Shown here: piece by piece, positions 15,981 to 24,089 of the stretch
Position numbering within the stretch: position 1 is the first letter of the stretch
How the letters are laid out: every line of letters starts with the position of its first letter
Assembly: GCA_964346395.1 (NCBI GenBank)
Contig: CAYFUT010000040.1
Span: 1 to 24,813, forward strand
Length of the DNA stretch: 24,813 nt
Reading direction: 5' to 3'
From: CAYFUT01 sp964346395
GTDB taxonomy: Bacteria > Bacillota > Halanaerobiia > Halobacteroidales > Halobacteroidaceae
The notes under the pieces: model-generated
Database searches by the model: none
What the model was told of the DNA's origin: nothing
The model's input: the letters and a program-made list of their open reading frames with translations, nothing else
Made by a program: the position numbers and the translations under genes

Positions 15981-16095
15981 ACTCCATACCTTCTTCTATT
16001 AAATCGTTAGCATTTTTGTCTAGTTCAATAGCCAACACCTTAATCTTTTTGTATAATTCTTCATCTAATGTAGTTGCAATATTTTTTCTAGCCAA
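15946..16095 (-). CDS. Small ribbon-helix-helix protein, upstream of and overlapping tnpA
   Basis: 49-residue protein, too short for usual callers. It reads ARKNIATTLDEELYKKIKVL then AIELDKNANDLIEEGMEYVL: an N-terminal strand (NIATTLDEEL) followed by two helices, the layout of Arc/MetJ-type ribbon-helix-helix DNA-binding proteins, which bind DNA as dimers. Start TTG at 16095 has a near-perfect AGGAGGTG (16109-16102) six bases upstream, much better than tnpA has. Its end overlaps the tnpA start by about 35 bases in another frame, so tnpA is likely translated by coupling. The gene sits immediately next to the tnpA-tnpB promoter region. I infer a regulator of the element. Confidence 0.75.
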   Translation of the reverse strand: MARKNIATTLDEELYKKIKVLAIELDKNANDLIEEGMEYVLNKYENKDN

Positions 16096-16115
16096 TTCAA
16101 ACACCTCCTATATTA

Positions 16116-16144
16116 ATTATAACATTTAGTTGACAAGGTATCAA
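16116..16144 (-). promoter_or_regulatory. Promoter of the RHH-tnpA unit
   Basis: On the minus strand: TTGATA (16144-16139), 17-base spacer, TATAAT (16121-16116) with TGT before it (extended -10). It overlaps the tnpB promoter. Confidence 0.82.
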
Positions 16145-16158
16145 GGTTATGTTATAAT
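16130..16158 (+). promoter_or_regulatory. Consensus promoter of tnpB
   Basis: TTGACA (16130-16135), 17-base spacer ending in TGT, TATAAT (16153-16158): full consensus with an extended -10. CAAGGTA (16134-16140), CAAGGTT (16142-16148) and CAAGGTA (16171-16177) are possible operator half sites. Confidence 0.88.
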
Positions 16159-16194
16159 ATACCTAGATAACAAGGTAAAAGGGGGGGTGAAAAG

Positions 16195-17481
16195 ATGAAA
16201 TTATCATTTAAATTTAAGCCTAATTTTAACCATAAACAATTAGAGATAGTTAAAGAATTAAGTTGGCATTGTTCCAAACTCTATAACACAGTTAACTATC
16301 AAATAAAAAATAATGAAGAAATCAAACCAATCTATACTAGATTAGAAAAAAATTTTAAAGACAACTGGCATACAGATTACCTTCATAGTCATAATCGTCA
16401 ACAACTTTTTAAACAATTAGCCCAGGATTGGAAGTCCTATTTTAACGCAATGGAGGATTATAATAACACCCCTAGTAAATATCAAGGTCAACCAAAACCA
16501 CCTAATTTCAAATATTTAGACGATAATCCAAGTGAAATTATTTTTACTAATTTAGCTACCAGAATTAGAGAGGGTAATCTTCTTTTGTCCTTATCTAGAG
16601 AGATTAAAAACAAATATCAGGTTGACAGTATTAAATTTGAGCTAGCACCAGTAGTTCAAAGCCTGATAAACTTAGATAATCTCCAACAGGTAAAGATAAA
16701 AAGAGATAACCTTTCTGGCGACTGGTATTTGATTATAATCCATAAAGTAAATGAAAAAGAAAATGCTCCAGGAGATAATATAATGGCTATAGACTTAGGT
16801 TTGGATAATTTAGCAACTTTAACTTTTAAAGATAATCTAGAAAATTATATCATTAACGGTAAACCACTTAAGTCTAAAAATAAGTACTTTAATCAAGAGA
16901 TAAATAGGTTACAATCTATTAGAATGAAACAAACTGGTAGTAAGCATTTTAAAGATACTAAACAAATTAAGCAATTAAGAAGTAAACGTAAAAACTATAT
17001 TTCAAACTATCTCCATCAAGCTAGCAGAAAAATAGTTGATTTAGCCCAAAAACACAATGTATCTAAAATAGTGATAGGAGATTTAAAAGAAATAAAACAG
17101 GGCATGGACTATAATAAATCTTTTGTTCAGATTCCAATCCAACGATTAAAAGAGTTAATTGAATACAAAGCTAAGTTAGAAGGTATAGAGGTATATATCA
17201 TCAATGAAACCCATACCTCTGGTTGTTCAGCGTTAGATTTAGAAAGAGTAAATAAAAATAACTATAATAAGTCCCGCAGAATTGAGAGAGGGTTTTTTAA
17301 ATCAGATATAAACTTAACTATAAACTCTGATGTTAATGGTAGTTTAAATATAATGCGTAAGTTTCTAGAAGGAAACCAGAGCAAGGCTTTGCCTGTGAAT
17401 GATGAATGTATTCCTGAACTCATTAATCGAGCTAGGGATAATGGAGTTGTGGCCCCTCCCGAAAGATTAAGGGTGGCTTAG
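16195..17481 (+). CDS. tnpB: RNA-guided endonuclease TnpB (IS200/IS605)
   Basis: TnpB cuts DNA guided by an RNA made from the element's right end, and helps retain the element; it is the ancestor of Cas12. The 428-residue protein begins MKLSFKFKPN, as usual, with a helical N-terminal half. The RuvC triad looks intact: D200 (MAIDLGLDN), E299 (GDLKEI) and D379 (SDVNGSLNI). The zinc-finger region is degenerate: only one cysteine (C344, TSGCSALDLE) remains and the usual CxxC pairs are missing, as in the 'TSKCSFLD' subgroup. GGGGGGTG precedes the ATG. The promoter is close to perfect. The 3' end runs into the predicted guide-RNA region. AT-rich codon use sets it apart from the neighbours. Confidence 0.94.
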   Translation: MKLSFKFKPNFNHKQLEIVKELSWHCSKLYNTVNYQIKNNEEIKPIYTRLEKNFKDNWHTDYLHSHNRQQLFKQLAQDWKSYFNAMEDYNNTPSKYQGQPKPPNFKYLDDNPSEIIFTNLATRIREGNLLLSLSREIKNKYQVDSIKFELAPVVQSLINLDNLQQVKIKRDNLSGDWYLIIIHKVNEKENAPGDNIMAIDLGLDNLATLTFKDNLENYIINGKPLKSKNKYFNQEINRLQSIRMKQTGSKHFKDTKQIKQLRSKRKNYISNYLHQASRKIVDLAQKHNVSKIVIGDLKEIKQGMDYNKSFVQIPIQRLKELIEYKAKLEGIEVYIINETHTSGCSALDLERVNKNNYNKSRRIERGFFKSDINLTINSDVNGSLNIMRKFLEGNQSKALPVNDECIPELINRARDNGVVAPPERLRVA

Positions 17482-17574
17482 AGCCAAACATCTTTCAAAT
17501 CTCTCTAGTAACATATTCTTTTAGAATGTGCGAAGTAAGAGAAGCCTCTGTTGCTTGTCTCGGAGGTGGTTCAC
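17460..17574 (+). ncRNA. Predicted omega RNA (TnpB guide scaffold) at the right end
   Basis: By analogy with other tnpB elements, the guide RNA covers the end of tnpB and the right end, with the guide taken from DNA after 17574. Stems seen: GGCT-tag-AGCC (17475-17485), CATATTCT (17512-17519) with AGAATGTG (17523-17530), and GCCTC with GAGGT before TTCAC at 17570-17574. Boundaries at the 5' side are inferred. Confidence 0.6.
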
Positions 17575-17684
17575 AAAGCTGCTGACTGAGGTTTTAGGTG
17601 AAAACTGAGTTAATTTATTAGGAACCAATTATAATTTTAAATTATTCTGTTAAGTTCTTACCAGTTAAGAAAAGGGGATAAACC

Positions 17685-18377
17685 GTGAAAAAAGCAATCA
17701 AAGTAGGATTGATTACTCTATTAGTTATCTTGTTAGCCTTACAGCTGCTGCTGCCTATGATGTTTGCCCGGCAATTGAAAAAAGGACTGGAAGATCAGCT
17801 GCGGGCCAACAGTGTGCAGGTAAAGGTTGACTCATTTCCGGCCTTTGAATTATTCGGCGGCCAGGTTGATAATTTAAATATTCAGGGCCAACAGTTAATG
17901 ACCAAAAAGAATTTGGAAATAGAGCAGGTAAAAGCCGAATTTACTAATTTAAGATTTCAGAAGCAGGATCAGCAGTGGGTAGTAACCGAAGGGCAGAATC
18001 CGTTTTTACAGCTTACCTTGACGGAAGAAGCTGTTAATGACTATCTAGCTACGTTACCGGAAATGAAGTTATTTGAAAAATTTCAGGTTGATCTAACTAC
18101 TGATCAGGCAGTAATTCGGGGCGTGATTAATTTCTTTTCTACGCAGATTCAGGTACAGTTAAGTGGAGATTTTCAGGTAGCGGAGCAGGAAAAGATCATC
18201 TTCACTTCTAATAAATTAGCTGTAGAAAATGTAGTAGTGCCTCAGGAAGTAATTGATCGGTTAAAGAGGAAACTACAGGTGGAGCTAGATTTGACTACGC
18301 TTCCTCTGCCGCTGGAGGTAAAGGAAGTCCAAGTAAGTGACGATAGGCTGGAAGTTCTGGGGCCGCAGGAAAACTGA
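17685..18377 (+). CDS. DUF2993-type (LmeA-like) lipid-binding membrane-anchored protein
   Basis: 230-residue protein with an N-terminal membrane anchor (about residues 6-27, very Leu-rich) and an extracytoplasmic domain. The body fits the DUF2993 pattern: LKKGLEDQLRANSVQVKVDS, FPAFELFGGQVDNLNIQGQQ and later EEAVNDYLATLPEM. Family members are thought to bind phospholipids or act in envelope maintenance. GTG start, AAGGGGAT upstream. The gene heads an envelope-related cluster, directly downstream of the insertion element, and has its own terminator. Confidence 0.72.
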   Translation: MKKAIKVGLITLLVILLALQLLLPMMFARQLKKGLEDQLRANSVQVKVDSFPAFELFGGQVDNLNIQGQQLMTKKNLEIEQVKAEFTNLRFQKQDQQWVVTEGQNPFLQLTLTEEAVNDYLATLPEMKLFEKFQVDLTTDQAVIRGVINFFSTQIQVQLSGDFQVAEQEKIIFTSNKLAVENVVVPQEVIDRLKRKLQVELDLTTLPLPLEVKEVQVSDDRLEVLGPQEN

Positions 18378-18395
18378 ATAATTTAATTCAAAGTA

Positions 18396-18427
18396 CCTCA
18401 TCCTAATTATTAGGGTGAGGTTTTTTC
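18396..18427 (+). terminator. Terminator after the DUF2993-type gene
   Basis: 11-bp stem CCTCATCCTAA (18396-18406) with TTAGGGTGAGG (18410-18420), one G-T pair, 3-base loop, then T6. Confidence 0.9.
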
Positions 18428-18454
18428 AATTAGAAAAGAAAGGTTGGAGGTAGA

Positions 18455-20242
18455 GTGAAAAAATTACTGGCGGCGTTATTAGTTTTAGCAGTGGTTAGTG
18501 CTGCTTATTTAACATTTCAGCGCTATCAAGTAGTGAACAACAATCGAACTGTAGAGCTAGTTATGGATTATAATTCATTAGCTGCGAACGACCAGACTAC
18601 TTCTCTGCTGCAGCTTAAGAAGCAGGGTTTAACTTCTCTTGCTTTACACCAACAGAGTCTACAGCAGTTGGCGGAACAGGGCGAGATAGATTATATTACG
18701 GGCCAACTTCTGGAGCTGTTGACTGAGTTTAAAATTGCTGCTGATCCGGATAATTTGCAGGCGCTGTACATTACAGGGGCGCCGGAAGTTCTAAGGCAGA
18801 TACAGCAAGCTGCCGGGGGAGAGTTACTTCAGCCGCGCTTACTGCAGTTGACTGACTATAGTCAGCAGTTACTGACCGAACCGCTGGTGTTTCCTGCGGG
18901 CGGGAGGGAACAGGGAGTCAGGTTGGGGCTGAATCTTTTACCTCGGATTTCCGGAAAGTACAGCTTAGAAGAATTCCAGCAGGTAACAGCTGCTTATCCG
19001 GAGCTACAGCAGGTTATTTTTAGCGGCTCTCAGGTAGTTGGTTATCCTGAGCAAGTGGGGAAAACAGCTCAGGTTTTTCGCGAAGAAAGACTAGTATTCG
19101 GGTTAATAGAGCCTTTTTTGGCTCGTCAGCGGGGGGCAGTTCAGCTGGCTCAACTGGCAGATTTACGGGCAGTGCGGGTCCATAGTATTCAGCCTGAGGA
19201 GCTGGCAAGCTTGGGAGTAGAAAAGGCAGTCGCCCGCTGCCTGCGGGCGGTTACAGAGCGCGGGGTGAGACTGCTTTATTTACCGGCATTTGCGCAAAGT
19301 AAAAAGACTGAACAGCTGGTAGCTGACTTAAGTAGGACTTTGGCTAATAGAGGTTATCATCTGGGAACAGCAGAGCCGTATGTTAATTATCAGCCGCCGC
19401 TTTATTTGCTGGGCTTAATCTTAGTAGGAACAGCAGCTTTGCTAGGGTTGACTCTTGAACAATTAGTAGGCGGATTTGGATTTACTGGGCTGGTATTAGG
19501 GAGTTTGAGTCTGGGGGGTTTAGCAGTTATTGATTGGCATCCGTCCCTGCAGCTAGCAGCGCTGTTGACAGCAGTTTTAGTCCCCGGGTGGGGATTTTTA
19601 TATTTAGTTAAGTGTAAAGAAGAAAACTTATCTAGCTTACAGGTGTATTTTTGGTTACTTGGTTTTTCTCTTGGCGGCGGTATTTTAATCCGCGGTCTAC
19701 TGTCGGCTACTGATTATCTACTGCAGGTAGAAAAATTCCGGGGAGTTAAGCTAGCGTTTACAGTTCCGCTGTTGGTCAGCGGCGGGTATTTGCTTGGGCA
19801 GCACTATCAAGAAGAAAGGGGAAGTCTTCAGTGGGATCGATTTTTAAATCGGCCGGTGCAGGTAAAAGAAGTAATAGCTGGTAGTTTACTGGCAGCTGGG
19901 GGGGTAATTTATATAACGCGCACCGGAAATTTGCCGCTGGTGGAGGTCAGTCAACTTGAATTAGCAGTGCGGCGGGGGTTAGAAGAAATTTTTCCGGTCC
20001 GTCCCCGCTTTAAATCATTTTTAGTGGGACATCCGCTGCTGCTAGTGGGAATCACAAGAACTCTGCACCGCGCTAAAGTAAGTTGGCTGGCAGTAATCGG
20101 ATTGATCGGACCAATTAATGTGATTAATACTTTTGCTCATCTCCATACTCCAGTTTTAGTGGTATTATTGCGGGTGGGGGAAGGGATTGTTTTGGGTACT
20201 GGCTTGGGGTTAACCATTTTAAAAATGATAAATGAAGAATGA
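18455..20242 (+). CDS. DUF5693-type polytopic membrane protein
   Basis: 595-residue membrane protein of unknown function, recognised as DUF5693-like. Layout: an N-terminal membrane segment (residues 3-20), an outside domain of roughly 280 residues starting RTVELVMDYNSLAAN (resembling the family's 'aldolase-like' outer domain), then about seven to eight membrane helices from residue 312 to the end, with PRFKSFLVGHPLLLVG and GPINVINTFAHLHTPV conserved in the family. GTG start with GGAGG five bases upstream. It lies before csaB and a WecG/TagA-type gene, a frequent Clostridia/Halanaerobia grouping, which suggests a role in building a surface polymer. The stop codon lies in an A-rich heptamer repeat. 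Confidence 0.75.
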   Translation: MKKLLAALLVLAVVSAAYLTFQRYQVVNNNRTVELVMDYNSLAANDQTTSLLQLKKQGLTSLALHQQSLQQLAEQGEIDYITGQLLELLTEFKIAADPDNLQALYITGAPEVLRQIQQAAGGELLQPRLLQLTDYSQQLLTEPLVFPAGGREQGVRLGLNLLPRISGKYSLEEFQQVTAAYPELQQVIFSGSQVVGYPEQVGKTAQVFREERLVFGLIEPFLARQRGAVQLAQLADLRAVRVHSIQPEELASLGVEKAVARCLRAVTERGVRLLYLPAFAQSKKTEQLVADLSRTLANRGYHLGTAEPYVNYQPPLYLLGLILVGTAALLGLTLEQLVGGFGFTGLVLGSLSLGGLAVIDWHPSLQLAALLTAVLVPGWGFLYLVKCKEENLSSLQVYFWLLGFSLGGGILIRGLLSATDYLLQVEKFRGVKLAFTVPLLVSGGYLLGQHYQEERGSLQWDRFLNRPVQVKEVIAGSLLAAGGVIYITRTGNLPLVEVSQLELAVRRGLEEIFPVRPRFKSFLVGHPLLLVGITRTLHRAKVSWLAVIGLIGPINVINTFAHLHTPVLVVLLRVGEGIVLGTGLGLTILKMINEE

Positions 20243-20268
20243 AAAATGAAAAATGAAAAATGAAAAAT
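20234..20268 (+). repeat. Heptamer tandem repeat (GAAAAAT)
   Basis: Four perfect GAAAAAT units at 20241-20268, preceded by a variant GAAGAAT at 20234-20240. It begins inside the last codons of the DUF5693-type gene. Confidence 0.9.
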
Positions 20269-20344
20269 GGAAACCTAAAAACATAATGCGTGTTGACTTA
20301 AGGTAGATTTTTTTCAACTGATTTGTTTTTCTGGGTTGCTCAGT

Positions 20345-20386
20345 CTCAAACTCAAAATCAAACTTAAACTTAAACTCAGACTCTGA
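20345..20386 (+). repeat. Degenerate hexamer repeat (AAACTY)
   Basis: Low-complexity run of CTCAAA / AAACTT / AAACTC units between the DUF5693-type gene and csaB. The rest of the 224-base gap shows no gene and no clear promoter. Confidence 0.6.
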
Positions 20387-20466
20387 AGCTTCTAAGCCGG
20401 CAAAATTTAGTTTAAGCTAATGCTGATGAGCTATACATTAAACTATATCTGGTGGGGGGCAAATAA

Positions 20467-21552
20467 ATGCGGATAGTTTTATCCGGTTACTATGGATTTA
20501 ATAATGCAGGGGATGAAGCGATTTTAGCTGCTTTAATTACTGGGATTAAGCGGCGGCTGGCGGAGCCGGAAATTATTGTTTTATCGGCTGCTCCTAGTTG
20601 GACAGAGCAGGTGCATGAGGTAAAGGCTGTCGGCCGCTATAATTACCGGCGGTTACTGTCAGTGCTGCGGTCGGCTGACCTATTAATTAGCGGGGGCGGC
20701 AGTTTGCTGCAGGATGTAACAAGCAAGAAGACGATTCCTTATTATTTATCCATTATTGGGTTAGCCAAATTGCTGCGGGTGCCTGTCTTCTGCTGTGCGC
20801 AGGGAGTAGGGCCGATTAATAGTGGAATTAACCGCAGGTTAGTCAGGTTGGCTTTAAATCAAGTTGCGGCAGTTACCGTGCGGGACCAAGCGTCGGCTGT
20901 GCTGCTCACTAAAGCAGGAGTTGAACCGGAAATCGACTTGACTGCTGATCCGGCTTTTATGCTGTCGCCTGTTTCGGAAACAGAGACAAATCAGATTCTA
21001 AAGCAGGAAGAGATTGAATTGAAGCCCCCTGTATTGGGAATAGCAGTCCGCTCCTGGCGGGATAATCAATTTTTAGAGGCGTTAGCTACTTTGTTAGACC
21101 AATTAGTAATTGAACTGGAAGTTCAAGCGGTGCTAATTCCCTTTCAGTATCCGGAAGATAAAGAGACCAGCTATCAGTTAGCTGGTTTGATGGCGGAACA
21201 GGCAGCGGTAATAGAGGGAGATTATCCACCGCAGCAGATATTGGGTTTAGTCGGTAGGCTGGATCTGCTGCTTGGTGTGCGGCTGCATTCCTTAATTTTT
21301 GCTGTTCAGCAGGGAGTGCTGCCGCTGGGAATTTCCTATGACCCTAAAGTAGATAATTTTTTAGCTCAGTTTGACCTGTACCCTGTGGCCGGGACTGATA
21401 ATTTTCAAGTTAATAAAACTTATAGAAAAATAATTAATTTATGGAAAAAGAAAAAACGAATTTTAACTACTTGTGCTAAAAAGTTGGAAACTGTAGAAGG
21501 ATTAGCCCGGCAGAATCTAGAAATAATAGAAAAGCTGACCCGACATGAGTAG
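20467..21552 (+). CDS. csaB: Polysaccharide pyruvyl transferase CsaB
   Basis: CsaB adds ketal-linked pyruvate to secondary cell-wall polysaccharide; in Bacillus this makes the anchor for S-layer proteins with SLH domains. The 361-residue protein opens with the family signature RIVLSGYYGFNNAGDEAIL. ISGGGSLLQDVTS (about 77-89), CCAQGVGPI (about 115-123), LTADPAFML and LLGVRLHSLIFAVQQGV with the late conserved R-H are also present. TGGGGGG precedes the ATG. Its stop overlaps the next gene by eight bases, so they are coupled. If SLH proteins exist elsewhere in the genome, S-layer anchoring is a likely job. Confidence 0.92.
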   Translation: MRIVLSGYYGFNNAGDEAILAALITGIKRRLAEPEIIVLSAAPSWTEQVHEVKAVGRYNYRRLLSVLRSADLLISGGGSLLQDVTSKKTIPYYLSIIGLAKLLRVPVFCCAQGVGPINSGINRRLVRLALNQVAAVTVRDQASAVLLTKAGVEPEIDLTADPAFMLSPVSETETNQILKQEEIELKPPVLGIAVRSWRDNQFLEALATLLDQLVIELEVQAVLIPFQYPEDKETSYQLAGLMAEQAAVIEGDYPPQQILGLVGRLDLLLGVRLHSLIFAVQQGVLPLGISYDPKVDNFLAQFDLYPVAGTDNFQVNKTYRKIINLWKKKKRILTTCAKKLETVEGLARQNLEIIEKLTRHE

Positions 21553-22279
21553 GCAGCAAAAGGTGGAGATTTTAGGAGTGACTGTGGATAATTTAACACT
21601 AGAAACTGCCGTCGAGGAAGTTGAAAGGTTAGCTGCTGTCGGCGGTCAGTTGGTGGTAACTCCTAACCCCGAGATGATTATGCGGGCTCAGACTGACTGC
21701 CGACTGCGGGAAATATTAAATTCTGCTCACCTGGCGCTGCCGGACGGAATCGGAGTAGTCTGGGCGGCGCAGATATTAGAGCAACCGCTGTTAGAGCGGG
21801 TAGCGGGGATTGATTTAGTCCAGGAGCTGTTGGCCCGGGGAGGAGCAGCCGGGTATAATTTTTATTTTCTGGGTGCTAAACCGGGAGTAGCTGAGCAGGC
21901 TAAAGAAAATGTTAAGCAGCAGTACCCGAAATTAACAGTTCATACCCACCACGGTTATCTAGACCGACCCGAAGAGCGGCAGGTTATTCAGGAGATTAAC
22001 TGTCGAGAAATTGATATTCTGCTGGTCGGGATGGGAGTACCGCGGCAGGAAAAATGGCTGGCTTATCATTTGCCCCATCTAACGGTAGGAGTAGGGATTG
22101 GTGTCGGCGGTGCTTTTGATGTGTTGGCCGGTAAAAAACAGCGGGCGCCGCAGGTGTTACAGCAGCTGAGATTAGAGTGGCTGTACCGCCTCTACCAAGA
22201 ACCTAAACGGTGGCGGCGAATGATTAATTTGCCGCTGTTCATGTATTATGTCGGGCGGCAAAAACTAAAGATAGGCTAA
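21545..22279 (+). CDS. WecG/TagA/CpsF family glycosyltransferase
   Basis: Transfers an N-acetylmannosamine-type sugar to a lipid-linked acceptor during synthesis of a cell-wall polymer (TagA/TarA type). The 244-residue protein has VTPNPEMIMRAQTD, LPDGIGVVWAA, NFYFLGAKPGVAEQA, DILLVGMGVPRQEKW and GVGGAFDVLAGKKQRAP, all family hallmarks. ATG 21545 lies inside the end of csaB without a good ribosome site of its own, so translational coupling is likely. Together with csaB it points to a pyruvylated secondary wall polymer. Confidence 0.93.
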   Translation: MSRQQKVEILGVTVDNLTLETAVEEVERLAAVGGQLVVTPNPEMIMRAQTDCRLREILNSAHLALPDGIGVVWAAQILEQPLLERVAGIDLVQELLARGGAAGYNFYFLGAKPGVAEQAKENVKQQYPKLTVHTHHGYLDRPEERQVIQEINCREIDILLVGMGVPRQEKWLAYHLPHLTVGVGIGVGGAFDVLAGKKQRAPQVLQQLRLEWLYRLYQEPKRWRRMINLPLFMYYVGRQKLKIG

Positions 22280-22292
22280 GCAGGGTGATAAA

Positions 22293-23147
22293 ATGGTGAA
22301 CCGCAAAATTGTATATGACTATTTGCAGATAACTTTAGGGTCTATTTTAATAGCAGTTGGTTTGATTGTCTTTTTAGTGCCCAATAAGATTGCCGCTGGA
22401 GGAGTAAGCGGAATAGCGACGCTGATTCATTATCTGCTCGATTGGCCGGTAGGGCGGGTGATTTTGGCGCTGAATATTCCGCTGTTTTTAGCCGGCTTTA
22501 AAGAGCTGGGACTTAAGTACGGTATCAGATCGTTATATGGGGTGTTCACTCTTTCACTGGCAACTGATATAATGGATACTCACCTATCTGTTTTAACAGA
22601 AGACCCGTTATTGGCTGCCTTATACGGCGGCGGAATTATTGGGGTAGGCTTAGGTCTGGTATTTAGAGCTAGTGCTACTACGGGCGGAACTGATATTATT
22701 GCTCAGTTTATAGCTAAGTATACTAACTTTAGTGCAGGTAAGGGCTTGATGATCGTTGATTTCTTTGTAATTGTTAGCGCGGGATTTGTTTTTAATGCTG
22801 AATTGGCTTTATATGCCCTGGTATCTCTTTTTATAGTAGGTAGAGTAATTGATTTTGTTCAGGAAGGATTAAATGTAGCTAAAGCAGCCTTCATTATTTC
22901 TGATGCTGCCCCCCAAATAAAAGAAGAATTGATGGCGGAATTAGACCGCGGGGTAACTGTTTTTAAAGGTGAAGGAGGATTTACTGAAAAGGATAAAGAA
23001 ATACTATTATGTATCATCAGTCGTTCCGAATTGGCGGAACTGAAATGGCGGGTGCAGGAGATTGATGAAGATGGATTTGTGATTATTACTGATGTTCATG
23101 AAGTTCTGGGCGAAGGATTTCGGGATAATCTAATCCAGGATGTGTAA
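22293..23147 (+). CDS. YitT family membrane protein (DUF161 and DUF2179)
   Basis: 284-residue membrane protein. Five to six hydrophobic segments (about residues 11-190) include LVPNKIAAGGVSGIATLIHY and FRASATTGGTDIIAQ, the YitT signatures. A soluble C-terminal DUF2179 domain (about 195-284) begins AAFIISDAAPQIKEEL and includes GVTVFKGEGGFT. Some relatives are linked to transport, but no function is established here. It starts 13 bases after the glycosyltransferase gene, so it may be on the same transcript. Confidence 0.9.
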   Translation: MVNRKIVYDYLQITLGSILIAVGLIVFLVPNKIAAGGVSGIATLIHYLLDWPVGRVILALNIPLFLAGFKELGLKYGIRSLYGVFTLSLATDIMDTHLSVLTEDPLLAALYGGGIIGVGLGLVFRASATTGGTDIIAQFIAKYTNFSAGKGLMIVDFFVIVSAGFVFNAELALYALVSLFIVGRVIDFVQEGLNVAKAAFIISDAAPQIKEELMAELDRGVTVFKGEGGFTEKDKEILLCIISRSELAELKWRVQEIDEDGFVIITDVHEVLGEGFRDNLIQDV

Positions 23148-23215
23148 GTTTGAGGTAGAGGTTGAGTCAAGCTTAATTTTATCCTCATTTTCAACTATAT
23201 TTCAGGAGGGATAGC

Positions 23216-23887
23216 ATGCAACCAGAAGAAGTAGCAAGCAGGATTGACCATACGATTTTGAATCCGGAAGCTACTAAAGAAGAAGTGCGGGCCAAATGTG
23301 CAGAAGCGCGAGAATATAATTTTGCCTCGGTTTGTATCAATCCTATTTTTGTCGAATTAGCGAAGGAGGAACTAAAGGGAAGTTCAGTTAAGGTGTGTAC
23401 TGTAATCGGTTTTCCGCTGGGAGAAAATACCTCAGAAACGAAGGGTTTTGAAGCAAAGGATGCCCTAGATAAAGGAGCCGATGAATTGGATATGGTTCTT
23501 AATATAGGGGCCTTAAAGTCTAAAAATTGGGAGATTGTTCAGGCCGATATTGAAGCAGTAGTGAATGTATCCGGTAATAAGATAGTCAAAGTAATTATTG
23601 AAACTTGTTATTTAACTGATGAAGAAAAGAAAAAGGCTTGTGAAGTGATTAAGGAAGCAGGAGCTGACTTTGTAAAAACTTCAACTGGATTTGGAACTGC
23701 GGGAGCAGAAGTAGAAGATATCAGATTAATTAAGAAGATGGTTGGTGATGAGTTAGGAATTAAGGCTGCCGGCGGAATTAAAACTATGGAAGATGCAGTA
23801 GAAATGATTGAAGCGGGAGCTACTAGGATTGGTGCTAGTTCGGGAGTGGAGATTGTAACCGGTGGTGAAGCTGAAGGGGAGTATTAA
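23216..23887 (+). CDS. deoC: Deoxyribose-phosphate aldolase
   Basis: Splits 2-deoxyribose 5-phosphate into glyceraldehyde 3-phosphate and acetaldehyde during deoxynucleoside breakdown. At 223 residues it is full length. Catalytic residues are visible: D92 (ELDMVLNIG), Schiff-base K154 (DFVKTSTGFG) and K183 (GIKAAGGIK). It opens IDHTILNPEAT and has VCTVIGFPLG. CAGGAGGG precedes the ATG. No other deo gene is nearby. A bidirectional terminator follows. Confidence 0.97.
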   Translation: MQPEEVASRIDHTILNPEATKEEVRAKCAEAREYNFASVCINPIFVELAKEELKGSSVKVCTVIGFPLGENTSETKGFEAKDALDKGADELDMVLNIGALKSKNWEIVQADIEAVVNVSGNKIVKVIIETCYLTDEEKKKACEVIKEAGADFVKTSTGFGTAGAEVEDIRLIKKMVGDELGIKAAGGIKTMEDAVEMIEAGATRIGASSGVEIVTGGEAEGEY

Positions 23888-23925
23888 ATTTAAATTATAA
23901 CGATAAAAATCATTTAAGCCAATTT

Positions 23926-23958
23926 AAAAGAAGAGGGAATTATTAACCCTCTTCTTTT
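23926..23958. terminator. Bidirectional terminator between deoC and the HTH array
   Basis: Perfect 12-bp stem AAAAGAAGAGGG (23926-23937) and CCCTCTTCTTTT (23947-23958). Both arms end in a T run on their own strand, so it can stop deoC and the convergent minus-strand gene. It covers the stop codon of the HTH array's out-of-frame fourth repeat. Confidence 0.88.
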
Positions 23959-24089
23959 ATAGATTTTTTGTAGACCAGTGTTTCTGATTAATAATTCTAG
24001 ACACTGTTCGTGGACTAATGTTATATTTCTGGCCTAGCTTTTTCTGGGTGCAATTATTGTTATTGTATTCATTATAAATTTGCAAGCAA
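23957..24089 (-). pseudogene. Fourth HTH repeat, out of frame
   Basis: Downstream of the A7 run at 24097-24091, the next frame reads LQIYNEYNNNNCTQKKLGQK then YNISPRTVSRIINQKHWSTK and NL, ending in TAA at 23957. This is a clear fourth unit of the HTH array. One base fewer in the A run would join it to the three in-frame repeats. Confidence 0.8.

Larger units (their letters stand above)
15543..17574. mobile_element. IS200/IS605-type element (divergent tnpA and tnpB plus RHH gene)
   Basis: The element contains a frameshifted Y1 transposase and a small ribbon-helix-helix gene on the minus strand and tnpB on the plus strand, the divergent IS605 arrangement. The right end is set at the TTCAC at 17570-17574, after a short stem-loop, because TTCAC ends are known for this family (for example ISDra2). 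The left end is only approximate: it must lie between the ZIP terminator and the tnpA stop at 15565. No inverted terminal repeats or target duplication are expected for this family and none is seen. Confidence 0.8.
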
